Positions 9,056-19,962 of a stretch of 64,000 nucleotides of DNA are shown piece by piece (position 1 is the first letter of the stretch; each line of letters begins with the position of its first letter). The translations under genes and the position numbers were made by a program. The DNA is from Mermis nigrescens (Eukaryota; Nematoda; Enoplea; Mermithida; Mermithidae). The notes under the pieces are model-generated. The model ran no database searches and was not told where the DNA came from. It saw only the letters and a program-made list of their open reading frames with translations. The stretch spans positions 21,578,706-21,642,705 of the forward strand of contig JAVLUZ010000145.1 of the NCBI GenBank assembly GCA_036768485.1. Reading direction: 5' to 3'.

Positions 9056-12000
9056 GTATCTGGAATTTTCATTGATTCAAATTTCAGATTATATGTACAA
9101 TAGATAGTAATACTAATTTATTGGTATATTTGCTGCATGCGCGTAAAATATGTACAATCTAATTTAATTGAGTGCTTATTTATTTTCAATGGTGTGCTTC
9201 TATATTAGATTTATTCCAGAAGTTTCTGGGCTCAATATGTTCCACTTACCCAATTTCGATGAAATTTTAGCAGCTTTTCGAAATAAATACTGCGGCGACG
9301 TTCTGTTCATGCGTCTTAGCTAAATAATAAAGCAACTGGGCGAACTGGACTCAGTGAGGTTTTGCCCTACTAAACTAAGCTTCTTTACCATCCTCAGCGA
9401 AAGTCGTTCCCCATTTGTCAATTTTTTGACTTAGGAAAAGTGCGGTGCATGAGCCAATAGTTGAATAAATTAGTTTGCCAAAAAGTTAAAAAGTTAAGTG
9501 GGCTAGCATACAATAAGATAACATTCAGAACTGACTACCTTCGATAAGGGTACCGAATTGTGACAATATGATGGTCATTTCTGTGGAAAAAATGGCAACC
9601 TTTTGCTTGGCCACGTTCCAAGACCTCTGTAATTCCTGTGATTGTCCTTCAACAATCAAAAATAAAACTTGCTACTGACCTTTGTTCCAGAAGCAGACAG
9701 GCAAATTAACGTTACATCACACATTGGTAATATCCGTGGAGACTTATTCATCAAAATTTTTCAATCATAACCTTGTTTGAGCGGCTTACTTTTCATACAC
9801 CCAAATGGTCATTAAATGGTTCTTATTGCTGCCGGTTGTCGATCATACATGTACAGCATGGGAATTCTTTGGGGAAGTCAAGCCCAAAAATTTTTTTAAA
9901 AAGTGCCTTTTTTGGGCTAAAAAACGATGGGCACATGTCAAAAACACTGTTTTTGACGTTTCAGACAATGCTCGCTCTTTCTAGAACATGAAAACGTAAA
10001 AATTTTCGAAAAATTTGAAAAAACTGAGTAAATTTCATAAAATATAGTCAAAAAATGTGCATATAGCGCGAGCCGAACATTAGAGATTTTTGAGCCAAAA
10101 ATGAGCTAAAAACGCCTAAAAGGCACACTTTTTACAACTTTTACAAAAAATCGAAAATTCTGGGGGGGTCGCAGCCATTTTGCGGGGTCAGTTGCTATTC
10201 TGAGGGGTCAACTCCTTACCCTTCAAAGAACACGTCTGGTGTGGATCACTTTAAAGTTTGCTCTAAATGGCCATATAGTCTTCGGGAATAATTACTTTTG
10301 TTCTTCCTCAATTTTTAATGGTGTGACCACGGTTGCTTGACCTGCCAGGTTGGTCATCGTCTTTCACGGTCATTATCCAGTTCAAATGCACCACACCAAT
10401 TAACAACCGCATATCTTAAAAGAGTTTTTTTATCCCCAAATAAAGTGCGTAAAATTTGGCGGAAATTAGCGGCTAGGTTCCCGTTTTAAAGCAAGCACGT
10501 ATTTGTCATTTTCCGAAAATTGCGATTTCCCAACTATATTAAAAATTAGAAAATACTACGAGGGAGGTAAATGTTTATGCCTAACAGAAAAGCACTAGTC
10601 AAATAGAGTAAGATGAAATTTTGCATAAAAGCAAAAGGCATGTTGCCATATAGGATGTAAACGTTTGGCTTAAATCTGATTGGCATAGCACATCGAGTCC
10701 AGTTAGGTACTTTTGGAGTGACACCCTCGTCTCTTAGTGGTTAATTTACTTATTAGCTCAGCTGGTCAATGTACCGCCGATTCGTTGCAATTTCGCTCAT
10801 AGAATCAGAATTTAAATGAGGCGAGTAAATTTTCTTAGAACCATGCTTTGAAAAACTCAAATTTCAGTAATGTAGCATTGTTTACAATCTTGACTTGGCG
10901 AATGAAAATAAGTATATGATCCCGATTTTTTTATGAAATCATTCATAATCTGATTTTAATATTAATTACGATAATAACCGATTGAGATGATGAGAAATTT
11001 TCTTGTCTAAAGATTTGAATTTTCAAAAATAAATGAGTTTGCCTAAAGTGGTTCGTAAGTTATTTGCAAAATATATGAATATAGTAAAAAATCTAGATTT
11101 TGCATTTATTTATAATTAAGGCAAAGATCCGGACTTGATAATCGATGCAAATCACTTAATATGCCCTTGGAAAACGTCCTTTTATCCTTTACCCAAAGTC
11201 GGTTCATTCTCAAAACGCATTGCCAACGAATTACTGTCCTTGCCATTTAATTCAACTATAAGCAATGGATTAAGGCATTATGCGCTTTGCTTGCATCTGA
11301 ATCGACATTCCGAAGAATTAGTGAGCTTTTATATTATTTATTCCGTAACTTAGTCGGACTCAATAATTTTCTAGCTTGAACCAGACTCAAATCTTTTAAT
11401 TAATCTTATTTATCCGGTGGCCACATATATACATAACTTGACCTTATTACTTGAAGAATGATTTGTATATGCCATTGTCAAGTTCTAACATATCTAACAA
11501 TACTTTAGTATAGAAAAGAGTCGGAGTCACACATAAGCGTGGGGAGTCCGGGAGATATGGACGCTAGGAAATCCGGCAGACCCCATTTGAAATCGATAGA
11601 ACCCAAAATTGAATTTTTTTGTAGTATTTTAGGCCATTCCGCCTCAGCGGACCCTCTGCATTTGGCTGCTGCCCACCTATGGTCAGAGGATACGTTATAC
11701 CAGAACTTGAATAATTAATTTAGGCGAGATGGGCCGTGGGTCTCGAAAGAGATAAGCAACTGGCAGCAATAAGCAAATCACGAAAATGTTGGTGCGACAT
11801 CAGGGTGTCTTATTTAGTACTTGTCATGTGCATGACATCAATCATAATTGATTCAGTTCGAATCTGCTTGAAAGTTCCGAACTGTCTGAAAACAATTGAA
11901 CCAACTCGAGTATGCAGACGAGATAGGTAACGGGCTTTTTTAAACATTTTAAGGCAACCTTAGCTCTGTGAAGCTCTTTGGCTGACCCCCTCACACAAAC

Positions 12001-13386
12001 GTAGTGCACAACTGAAATCAGATATTTGTATGCGATTTGTAGAGACAATACGTCGTTTGAATTTTGGAGAGAAAATACGGCGAAACAGAATACTAAGTAA
12101 AAAATTTTAAATGTGTTGATCATCATCATTAAATCATTAATCAATGTGGCTTTTGTGCTATTTCGTTGTTTATACCGCTTCCTGAGGGAGTGGCGTATCC
12201 AAGATTTCTGACAAGCGACAGTACCATACGTGGGCTTTGGAGTCTAAACCAGACATGTACAGCAAGGGAATTCTGGGGGGGAATTTTAGAGTGCCTCTTC
12301 TGGGTCCTAAAACAGTCAGTACGCGTCAAAAACAAGACGACCAAATAGAACAAAATATAGCCAAAACAAGAGTAAATGGCGCGAAGCACCTAAACTTTGA
12401 CACTTTTGGGCAAATAGATAGCTCAAAATGCCTAAATAGTACCTTTTCTGCGAATTTTGGGAAATTTATGGAAACTTTTGAAAAATTGCGAATTTAGAGG
12501 GGGTGAAAAAATTTATGAATGGGGGGGGTGGAAAATTTTTCTGGGAAGTAAAGCCCTTAACCCTTCCCTCCCAAGATCATGTATGTTCTGAACCCCTCGA
12601 GAATCTGCAGACACCCCAAAAAACGATACACCTCCAAAATTGATGTTTTGGTATTTTTTGCAATTTTTTGAACTTTTGCCCCACTCAAATCCCCAGAATC
12701 TCGTCGCTCGTAATTTTTCCCAAAATGTTCAAGATAGTCCCGAAAATTCGTGTCTGATGCGTCAGATAGCGTTTCTGAGTCTTTATAAAAATTATATCCG
12801 GTTTTCTAAAAATTTCAAAAGTTCTGAAAACTCTTTAAGAAAAACCTATTTAGGTCGTCAAAATTTCGCTAAAATTGTTTTATGCAAAAACGTAGCGCAA
12901 AGCACAAGAAAAAAGGATCTTACGAATTGTAATTTTTTGGCACTGAACGCGCAGCGAGCCCCCAAAACCTGAAGCTCTTCTTCTGTATATACATATATAA
13001 CTAACATATGAACGTAGCTTTTTGATGAAAAAACTAGTTTTTTATTCAGAAGGTGCCATCGCAGCTCCAACTCTGCTCACAGTCATGAAATATACAGTCC
13101 TTCCGATTTAGTTCAAGCTGAAGCTTTGCGATGGTCTCTAATTTGCTTCATACCTTGGGCGGTGTGCTACGTATTGTTTGATTATTATACGTCTTTGTGG
13201 TATTTGGATTACAGTATTGTGGGGAAATCCATTGAAACAATTTTCGCGCCAGTTCGAATGTGGCATTATCAAACCTGCTTGATTGTCTACATGGTGACCA
13301 GACATTGCTTCAATTTTATGTCATTCTTCTTTTTCAAAAGATCGGTGGTGCAGCTATTATTAGTACATATTCCTGGTACCATATGG
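8941..13386 (+). CDS. Four-exon gene for an unidentified multi-pass membrane protein (3' part uncertain)
   Basis: I read four exons, 8941-9055, 11121-11320, 11724-11926 and 13050-13386, each with GT donor and AG acceptor. Their phases agree at every junction: one base plus two at the first, codon border at the second, two plus one at the third. Chance agreement of three open exons is unlikely. The protein has a hydrophobic segment at residues ~13-35 (VFSSGFALAIVILTIVPTAI), one in exon 3 (VSYLVLVMCMTSIII), and at least two in exon 4 (WSLICFIPWAVCYVLFDYY and a later FFF-rich one). A basic, Cys-rich loop (KVPNC...RVCRRDR) spans the exon 3-4 joint. I do not recognise the family. An insect chemoreceptor-like protein is possible but not shown. 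No stop codon is included, so at least one more exon is needed. Confidence 0.65.
9845..10239. mobile_element. MITE family B, copy 1 (395 bp, in intron 1)
   Basis: Starts ATACATGTACAGCATGGGAA and ends AAAGAACACGTCTGG, with flanks TGTCGATC (9837-9844) and TGTGGATC (10240-10247), an 8-bp duplication with one mismatch. Shared with 12250-12585 and 52878-53221: the CATGxACAGCA start, a GTGCCTTTT block and a C-rich right end. No ORF. Confidence 0.75.
10248..11120. other. Intron sequence, nothing else seen
   Basis: AT-rich with no recognised repeat. It ends in the acceptor TATAATTAAG before exon 2. Confidence 0.5.
11121..11320 (+). CDS. Exon 2 of the membrane-protein gene
   Basis: The acceptor AG is at 11119-11120 and the donor is TTA|GTGAGC at 11321. 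In the frame set by exon 1 it stays open for 67 codons (GKDPDLIIDANHLICPWKTS ...), ending at a codon border. The segment is hydrophilic with a conserved-looking LICPW, and probably forms a loop. Confidence 0.6.
11528..11681 (-). mobile_element. MITE family C-like (154 bp, in intron 2)
   Basis: Ends CACACATAAGCGTGG and GCTGCCCACCTATG. Flanks GTCGGAGT and GTCAGAGG match at six of eight bases. The middle is diverged from both family A and C, but the end sequences place it in this group. Confidence 0.65.
11724..11926 (+). CDS. Exon 3 of the membrane-protein gene
   Basis: Acceptor TTAATTTAG|GCG at 11723, donor GATAG|GTAACG at 11927. It starts at a codon border as exon 2 requires and ends with two bases of a codon. 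It encodes a charged stretch (ERDKQLAAISKSRKCWCD), a membrane helix and a basic Cys-rich tail. Confidence 0.62.
12250..12585. mobile_element. MITE family B, copy 2 (336 bp, in intron 3)
   Basis: Starts CAGACATGTACAGCAAGGGA and ends AAGATCATGTATG. Flanks GTCTAAAC and TTCTGAAC match at six of eight. G-runs (GGGGGGGAA) lie just inside both ends. Confidence 0.75.
13050..13386 (+). CDS. Exon 4 of the membrane-protein gene
   Basis: A good polypyrimidine acceptor (GTTTTTTATTCAG) ends at 13049 and the donor is TGG|GTATGT at 13387. The first base completes an Arg codon started in exon 3, after which 112 codons are open. It encodes two strongly hydrophobic segments separated by a loop with APVRMWHYQ. 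Reading through the donor would continue 43 codons into MITE-like sequence, which argues for splicing at 13386. Confidence 0.65.
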
Positions 13387-13670
13387 GTATGTTTGTTTAA
13401 CTTTGCAAGTATAGTTGAAAATCAATTTAAGTCTGATTTAATTAATTTTTCAAACACATTCATAATCAAGCACAACGTCCACACGTGGGCGGGGGTTTGG
13501 ACCAACCATGATTAAGAATACCCCCTCCAGACCCCCAGAATAAGAAAGTAAGGTTGCTATGAATGAATCAAATAAATTTTTTATGTTAGTGCGAGGAATC
13601 ATATGTGAACCACATTTTTGGGCAAGTTTTCGTGCTCTGAACGCTTAGTGCTGCCTCACAGAGTCCTAAC

Positions 13671-13919
13671 CGTGCCTGGGCGTGGGGGGGTTTGGAAGGT
13701 ATGCACCCCCGAGAAACCAAAATACCACCCCCCAGAAATCATAATACCCCCCAGATTTCAATTTTTGAAATTTTTTTCGTTTTTTCCGCAATTTTTTGAT
13801 GCCAGTGCATAGTGCTCGATGAGAAACGTTGAAAAATGGTGTTTTTCGCCATAACACCACTTTTAAGGCCATTTTTTGACCTTTGAAAAAATCTTGAACT
13901 TTGGTGCCGCCCACATTTG
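13671..13919 (-). mobile_element. MITE family A, copy 4 (perfect TSD)
   Basis: A 249-bp reverse copy with a perfect 8-bp target duplication, GTCCTAAC at 13663-13670 and 13920-13927. It keeps both G/C-tract zones and the central AGTGCTCGATGAGAAACG core. Confidence 0.92.
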
Positions 13920-14843
13920 GTCCTAACTAAAAATTGACCTCTGAACCTCATCTAAACCCCTGGTCACTTCGTTTATCTTTAGTATCGTTGTCTGTTTTCC
14001 TGCTATTCTCAAAACCCTGCTTAAACATAAAATATATCAAGTATAAAGTGTTTCTTATATAGCTTTTCGTTTCTTACTGTGCACCGTAATCTGCATAGAT
14101 AACTTTTAACGTCATTAAAAAACAAATACACACTCGCTATCATCCCGAATTTTCTCCGCTACCATTTGTTTTTAGCACTTGCATATTTCGTTTCTCTAGT
14201 AAAAATCTCATGCTAATGCCAAAGTTGATAAATAAAATAATAAAGTTTATTGTAACAGCGAAAATACGTCATCAGAAACATTAACGAAGAGAAAAATGTA
14301 CAGTCGCGGAAAATGTAGAATACAGAATAAACATTAAAGCAATAATTCGAATACAGCTCGTACCAAGAAGAAACATTGCTGTGCAAGGTCATAAAGGCAG
14401 TGCTCTTACTTATGACTAAGGTTTATTCTCCATATTTCATTTTAAGATTTTCTAATTTTAGCCTAAACATTTTACTACTGGAAGCGTTTACCACTGATTC
14501 AGGGAGCATATTCCAAACATTTATTATTCTGTGACTGAAAAATATTTCTTCAAGTTAGATTTTAGAGCAGTGACTTTTAATTTTAATGTGTTGGTGGATC
14601 TAGTGTTGTTGTCTGATAATGTGAAGAAGTCATTTACATTAACATCAACTGCAGAATGAAACATTTTGTATAACCATAGTTAAATCGTACAACAACCTTC
14701 TATTCTCTAGATATTCTAGATTCAATACCTGAAGTCGATCCTGATAAGACATGATGTTTGGATAACAACACCCTAAGACACGTTTAGTAAAAGTATCTTT
14801 GAACCTTTTCAATGTTACGATTATTTTGCTTTGTATGTGGTGA

Positions 14844-15242
14844 CTAAACAGAGGTAGAATATTCTAAAAGAGGCCGTACATAAGTTTTATAGGCCATTGT
14901 GAGAAGTGTCAAATCTTTACTTTTGAAACAGCGAAAAATTAGTGACATGCGATGAAAGGCCTGCTTCACAAGTTTGCTTATGTGAGCAGTAAAATTAAGT
15001 TTTTCATCAATTAATATGCCTAAATCTTTTACAGGGGATTTTGAGGTTGAGACGAGGCTATTATTTGTTGTGTAAACCATTCGAGAATTATTATGACCAA
15101 AATGAAGGACCTGACATTTTGGTAAGGATAAAGAAAGCTGCCAAGAATCTGACCATTCAGAAATTCGATTTAGCAATTTCTGAAGATGGAAAAAGTGCTC
15201 AGACTTTGCATAAATCTTAATATCATCTGCAAAAATAAGCAT
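14844..15242 (-). pseudogene. LINE reverse transcriptase, catalytic and thumb part
   Basis: This 132-codon open piece starts just before the ADD catalytic pair (LIFADDIKIYAKS) and covers the thumb. The usual Tyr of YADD is Phe. A stop replaces the Trp expected in the SVW-S-H motif at the end. The frame then continues, shifted, to about 14650. Confidence 0.85.
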
Positions 15243-15807
15243 GTTTGAATAATGATCAGTTAGTAAAGATGTAATGTCATTTATGTAGAACAGAAATAAG
15301 ATTGGACCCAGGACGCTGCCCTGTGGTACACCACTAAAAACACAGGTCTCATTTGAAAAATTTTTAGCGATTCTAACTCTCTGAGTCCTATTACTAAGAA
15401 AGTTTTTAATCCATTTAAGTACCTACGTAACCTTGAATACCGTATTTTGACAATTTGAGAACCAGTTTACTGTGAGAGATGGAATCAAACGCTTTTGCAA
15501 AATCCAAGTATATAGCGTCCATGGGCTCTTTATTGTCTACATTGTTAATTATCTTATTCAAATAGCACAAGAGTTGCAACTCACATGATTTTTAGGAAGA
15601 AAACCAAACTGTTCAAACGAAATCAAGTTATTTCTTTAGCATAATCCATTAACTGAGTTTTCAAGACTTTTTCAAGAATTCGGCAGCTAACACAAGTTAA
15701 AGAAATCGGACGATAATTAGAAGATAAAGATGCATCACATTTCTTTAAGACTGCAATTACAAAAGCAGCTTTCCAAATTTTGGGTAAGGTTCCAGACAGT
15801 AAGGATA

Positions 15808-16185
15808 CTAGAAAAATTTTTTCAAAGGAGTTTTCAAAGAATAAGCTAATTTTTTGAAAAGAATACTTGGAAGCCCATCAGGTCCACTAGAAGGTGAAGA
15901 ACTCAAACTTTTTATAGCAGCTATAATATCGTCTTCCGTACACGAAATATGATCAATAATACTTTCTGTAAAGGGTGTAGGTAAATCAGGTAAGATGCCA
16001 TTATCGAGGGTGAAAGCATCAGAGAAAGAAATTGCTAAGTAGATTAGCTTTTTAGATTCGTCAAAAATGCATTTACCATTTTCATCCTTTAGAGGTGGAG
16101 AAGGCGTTTTATCCTGTAAACGTTTACCAACGTAACTGTAGTTACAGATAATAAAATTTATATTATGTTTTATTGTTATGCTCAA
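15808..16185 (-). pseudogene. LINE reverse transcriptase, N-terminal part
   Basis: This 125-codon open piece includes the DIIAAIKSLSSSPSSGPDGL motif at the start of the RT domain. The upstream linker resembles other LINE ORF2 proteins. It is separated from the catalytic piece by several lesions. Confidence 0.8.
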
Positions 16186-16190
16186 TTATT

Positions 16191-16935
16191 TATGAAACTC
16201 TTTTGGGAAATGATCTACAGATTATTTAACGGAGTTGGCTCTAACGCGTTATTTCTGTTAATTTTGAGGCTCTAACTACTTTATTTTTATTTGAAAAAAT
16301 CAATCTCATGTATACAGTAAGCCACTTTTCAAACTTAAATTTTGAAAACTTTGATATTCACAGATGTGCGCAATAATCAAAATTTCTGAAAGAATTTGAA
16401 CATTTGGGAAATAAGAAATGCGCAGAACTTGTGGCTAGATGTTGGATGATTACAACTAGATGGCTCAGAATTTTTAATCACTTGCATTTATATACGTATT
16501 TATTATATTGCCTACTTATATTTATATATTTACAACTTATATTCCTGACTTGATGTTACATTCTTATTTTAGCTGACTGTTTTTTATATAATTATTTTTC
16601 TGAGAATTATTTTTAAGCCTATACACTTAAAATGCTCAGCCGTTAACAAATATATCAAATAATTTTAAATTTTGTTTTTAAATTTTCCGGAATGTTTCCT
16701 TGGATTTTCCGTTATTTCTAAATCGTTCTTACTGATTAGATCCAAATACGTATTGAATTAATGTAACCCGCGTATAGACGAAAGATAATACCAACGACAG
16801 TTTATTAAAAAACATAATTACTCTTTACGACAGCTCGACTGCTCATATCTAAGATTGTGTAGCATTAGAAATGCATAGTCTAAATTCTTTATTAGGTTGG
16901 TAGGTGCCCAGGCTCGTACGCCAAGTGGTTGTAGC
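16191..16935. other. No feature seen
   Basis: AT-rich sequence between the LINE and the next MITE. No supported exon. Confidence 0.5.
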
Positions 16936-17093
16936 CATACAAGGGTAGCAACAAAATTCTGAGGGGTCCGGTGGGACCAAATTGCCAAAAGCAGCGCAAA
17001 ATTCAATTCTTGGGGTCTATCGATTTTTCGAGGGGTCTTTCGAATTCTGGGGTTGCTTCAGACCGCGCCCCCGACCCCCGATGCCAATGCATG
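16936..17093 (+). mobile_element. MITE family C-like, copy 3
   Basis: Starts CATACAAGGGTAGCAACAAAATTCTG and ends CCAATGCATG, with GGGGTC and CCCCCGACCCCC tracts inside the ends. No clear target duplication. Confidence 0.6.
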
Positions 17094-17930
17094 CCTGTAA
17101 TCAGCGTAGCAGATTCCCGCGAAGTAAAGCCCCGTAACATTATTCATTTAAAATTTTTTCGTTTTTTGGCATTTCTTAAACGTAAATTGGACTAATTGCT
17201 ATTTAATTAGGATAAATCGCGAAATCAGAACGCTGATCAATAGACTAATGGCGAAGCATCATTTCCGTCCTTCGTCGAATGTCGAGAAGAACGGAAATCA
17301 TAAAAATCGTTATTTTGGAATTCTTCCCTTATCTTGGCATTTTGTCTCCGTGAATCTTCCAGGGGTCTTGTCTCGTCTCCTGACTCAACAAATCTCTATG
17401 TGCACTTAACCTATTATTCATCAAACAGCTCATACTCGATTGAGGAAAAGCTTTTTATAGGGAAGAATTCAACAATCTTTGTATGACGCCTATTATGAAT
17501 TAGAGCACGAACAACATGTTCAAGATGTGGTTAAAGTCAAGCAGCGAAATTGAACATCAGATACTCTCGTAGATCGAACAAATCTCGATTCGGGATTGTA
17601 AATTTAAGAAAAGGTGCTAATCGTTATTGGTATCACATTGAAGCTTGTTGATACACTATGATAAAAATTTTGTGCAAGCATATTATGCGTTATCTTTTAT
17701 TCCTTGTTGCTTTGATACTAATTTACTACGTGTATCATTATTCGGTATTTTAAGAGATGTGCATCATTAGCTGCTTTAAGAAATTCATAATGTACCTGCA
17801 TGTAGACACGAAGATAAAAAAGTTCACATTTGCAGGCTATTTTACAGGAACTCTAAATAGTCATATAATACGGAGGATTGTAAAGCGAGTAGTTTTCAAA
17901 AATAGTGATCTAAACTTTTAGTGCAGATTA
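17094..17930. other. No gene seen (left flank of the array)
   Basis: AT-rich. A 16-base piece, CTAAACTTTTAGTGCAG at 17910-17926, also occurs in every array spacer (for example near 18835), so this flank may share a MITE fragment with the array. Confidence 0.45.
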
Positions 17931-17934
17931 GCTT

Positions 17935-18451
17935 TGTAACGGGGGCGCCGCCTCCCACCGTTACGTGAGCAAAATTTTACCCGCACCGGTTTCCCGGATC
18001 TTCCGCTCTGATTCGCGTGTGTAGTACTAATCGACTACTCGGGCTCTTGCTCACAACTGCGCAAAGTATTGAATAATATTGAGAAACAATGAAACATCAA
18101 CGTCACGGGTTAAACTTCAAAGTAGGCATTTCTAGCCGTGTAGTAGCACTCCTGCTACACTCCTCCCCCTCTAGGAGAAAGCGTAAGCGCAGACAACTCC
18201 AGAGAACGAACTCTGGGACCTCCAATATGTAACGGGGCGCCGCCTCCCACCGTTACGTGAGCAAAATTTTACCCGCACCGGTTTCCCAGATCTTCCGCTC
18301 TGATTCGCGTGTGTAGTACTAATCGACTACTCGGGCTCTTGCTCACAACTGCGCAAAGTATGAAATAATATTGAGAAACAATGAAACATCAACATCACGG
18401 GTTAAACTTCAAAGTAGGCATTTCTAGCCGTGTAGTAGCACTCCTGCTACA
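17935..18451 (-). mobile_element. TRIM 1: complete minimal LTR element (parental copy A)
   Basis: Two 225/224-bp terminal repeats (17935-18159, 18228-18451) begin TGTAAC and end GCTACA, the TG...CA form of LTRs. They enclose only 68 bp. Read on the minus strand the interior starts with TGGAGGTCCCA three bases after the LTR (18214-18224), a primer-binding-site candidate resembling the 3' end complement of tRNA-Gln. It ends with the purine tract AGAGGGGGAGGAG (18160-18172) directly against the other LTR. The left flank GCTT (17931-17934) is repeated on the right (18452-18455), a 4-bp target duplication. No ORF; movement would need proteins from a full-length relative, probably a Gypsy/Ty3-type element. 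Confidence 0.88.
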
Positions 18452-18733
18452 GCTTAACGCTTTTTTAAACCATTTTTTAAGCTAAACCGGGAAGAATGTC
18501 TTCAAATTTGCCTCATCTAGTCAGGAACTATGTTTGGTTATGGTACATTTTTCGATCATAAAGCTACGAATTTACGCAAAAAGATTTAAGCGTTTTTTCC
18601 AACAAGGAAATGTTGATTGGGCAATCAAAATGCGATAAAATTTATAGAAATACCTATGCAGTGCACTCTCATTTTATGCTCAGCATTTAAGCGATTACTA
18701 TCTATAAAATTATTAAAACATTGAATCTTGCAG

Positions 18734-18754
18734 GATTTGGAAGAAGTGGAAATG
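18734..18754 (+). CDS. Candidate 21-nt microexon
   Basis: CTTGCAG|GATTTGGAAGAAGTGGAAATG|GTAGGT has textbook acceptor and donor around seven codons (DLEEVEM), in phase with both exon 4 and the candidate terminal exon. It recurs in each spacer (about 20763, 22788 and 24815). It is too short to be sure of. Confidence 0.3.
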
Positions 18755-18766
18755 GTAGGTACATAT

Positions 18767-18983
18767 CTGTTTCATTTAACTTTGTAGTTTTCTCTTGAAT
18801 TTAATCCGCATGAATCAGGCTACAAAAGTGGTTTAAACTTTTAGTGCAGGGATACGGTTTAGCAATAGCAAGTGCCTCACCGTAGCTGAAATAACTCCGG
18901 AATATCACAACTATATTGTCAGTTTAAACCACTTTTGTAGGCACTTTAAATTCTTTCAAAAACCACAAAGTTAAATGAAACAG
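18767..18983. mobile_element. 217-bp palindromic MITE in spacer 1
   Basis: The ends CTGTTTCATTTAACTTTG and CAAAGTTAAATGAAACAG are exact inverse copies. A second inner inverted pair is CTACAAAAGTGGTTTAAAC / GTTTAAACCACTTTTGTAG. The same element sits in all four spacers. A related half-copy occurs near 59545-59590. Confidence 0.85.
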
Positions 18984-19340
18984 AATAGACGATAGCTTTG
19001 ACTTTTTTCCCCAGAGTGTTTTATTTATGCAGCATGCAGTTTTTAGTTCGCCGCTCTAGTCTGCTTCACATGAATTTTTAGCATTTTAATCAACAGTACG
19101 TCGACAGATTACCCCTAGTTTTACCAACCTCTAGATCCGAGATCTACGAGTAGTTGCCTGTTTTTAGCGTTTTACTGTAAGACCAGAAATCCTTATTTTT
19201 TAAGCTTCTCAGTACCCTCTTTTTTTATTCTAAGACACATTTTATTAAGCAAATGAAAACGTATCGACCTAAGTTTAACTTCTTGATTTTATAACATGTG
19301 TTACGCGTATCGGAGATCGCATTTCTTACACGTTTTTCAG

Positions 19341-19478
19341 ATGTTCAAATACATTTTTTTCAATCGGTTTTCAGTTTCATGCAAAGTTAATGACATTTTT
19401 GAAGTTTGCATGTTCTTAGCTATTAGAAACATATATTTATTTACTTTTGTTATCTCCCTGATTCGATCAAGCCTTTAG
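19341..19478 (+). CDS. Candidate terminal exon (first of four tandem copies)
   Basis: A pyrimidine-rich acceptor (TTACACGTTTTTCAG) ends at 19340. The frame starting at 19341 is open for 45 codons and stops at TAG 19476-19478. The residues form a hydrophobic segment (NIYLFTFVISLI) after a Lys/Phe-rich start. It begins at a codon border, as exon 4 (ending 13386) requires, so it could supply the C-terminus of the membrane protein. Copies at 21370-21507, 23394-23531 and 25422-25559 encode the same residues. Conservation among copies reflects their recent duplication and is not evidence of selection. Confidence 0.35.
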   Translation: MFKYIFFNRFSVSCKVNDIFEVCMFLAIRNIYLFTFVISLIRSSL

Positions 19479-19962
19479 TAATTCTAAGGTGCGCGACTCC
19501 TTGGTAACAGGAGGGTTACGATAGTTATGTACCGGATGAATAAAATAATCGCAATATGCATATCAGTTTATGAGTGTAGAGAGTGGTATCATATGCGTAT
19601 GTACAAATACTACTGGCCATGGAATTTATAACACCTGAAATTATCGGCATACACCGCATGCTAAGTGCTGAGTAGACATTTTTGTAAATGGTATAAAGAA
19701 AAGTAAAGTTATTCAAAAATGCTAAAACTTGACAGTTAGGTATATTTATATGTATACCTTCCTAATGAACTTAAATGATACCTACCTATTGCATAATTTT
19801 TTCTGACAGTGTAGTAGTGAGTAGTCCGTTTGTCAGGATATGGTTTTGTGAATGGAGTCAATTATCGCGGTCACTGCGCGCGGATGTGGTAAACTTCAGG
19901 AGTCCATTACTTTGTCTGAAAGTCGTTATGTTCAATTGTTCAAGCTAGCTAGCACATATAAG

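Larger units (their letters stand above)
14235..16190 (-). mobile_element. 5'-truncated non-LTR retrotransposon (LINE), CR1/Jockey-like
   Basis: Minus-strand reverse transcriptase remnant. From high to low coordinate: N-terminal RT motif SSGPDGLPSILFKKL near 15900, a YRPISLTC-like block near 15700, the catalytic box as FADDIKIY near 15235, then the thumb region with KDLGILIDEKLNF. The end near 14750 (RLQVLNLEYLENRRLLYDL) is typical of the C-terminus of arthropod CR1/Jockey-group ORF2. There is no endonuclease or ORF1, and no RNase H. Stops and frameshifts occur, for example after the thumb region at 14844 and between 15242 and 15808. It is a dead copy. A minus-strand AATAAA-containing tail lies near 14235-14250. 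Confidence 0.88.
18452..19962 (+). repeat. Array spacer 1 (1511 bp)
   Basis: The first of four nearly identical spacers. It holds, in order: a 21-nt exon-like block (18734-18754), a 217-bp palindromic MITE (18767-18983), a candidate coding exon (19341-19478), and one arm of a long inverted repeat (about 19585-19962). Spacers 1 and 2 share variants (TTTTACCAACC; seven-T tract before ATTC) against spacers 3 and 4. Confidence 0.9.

Noticed and set aside
19525..19716. Minus-strand 63-codon frame repeated in each array unit
   Set aside because: It lies in the arm of the fold-back repeat, has no start or splice context, and is repeated only because the unit is.
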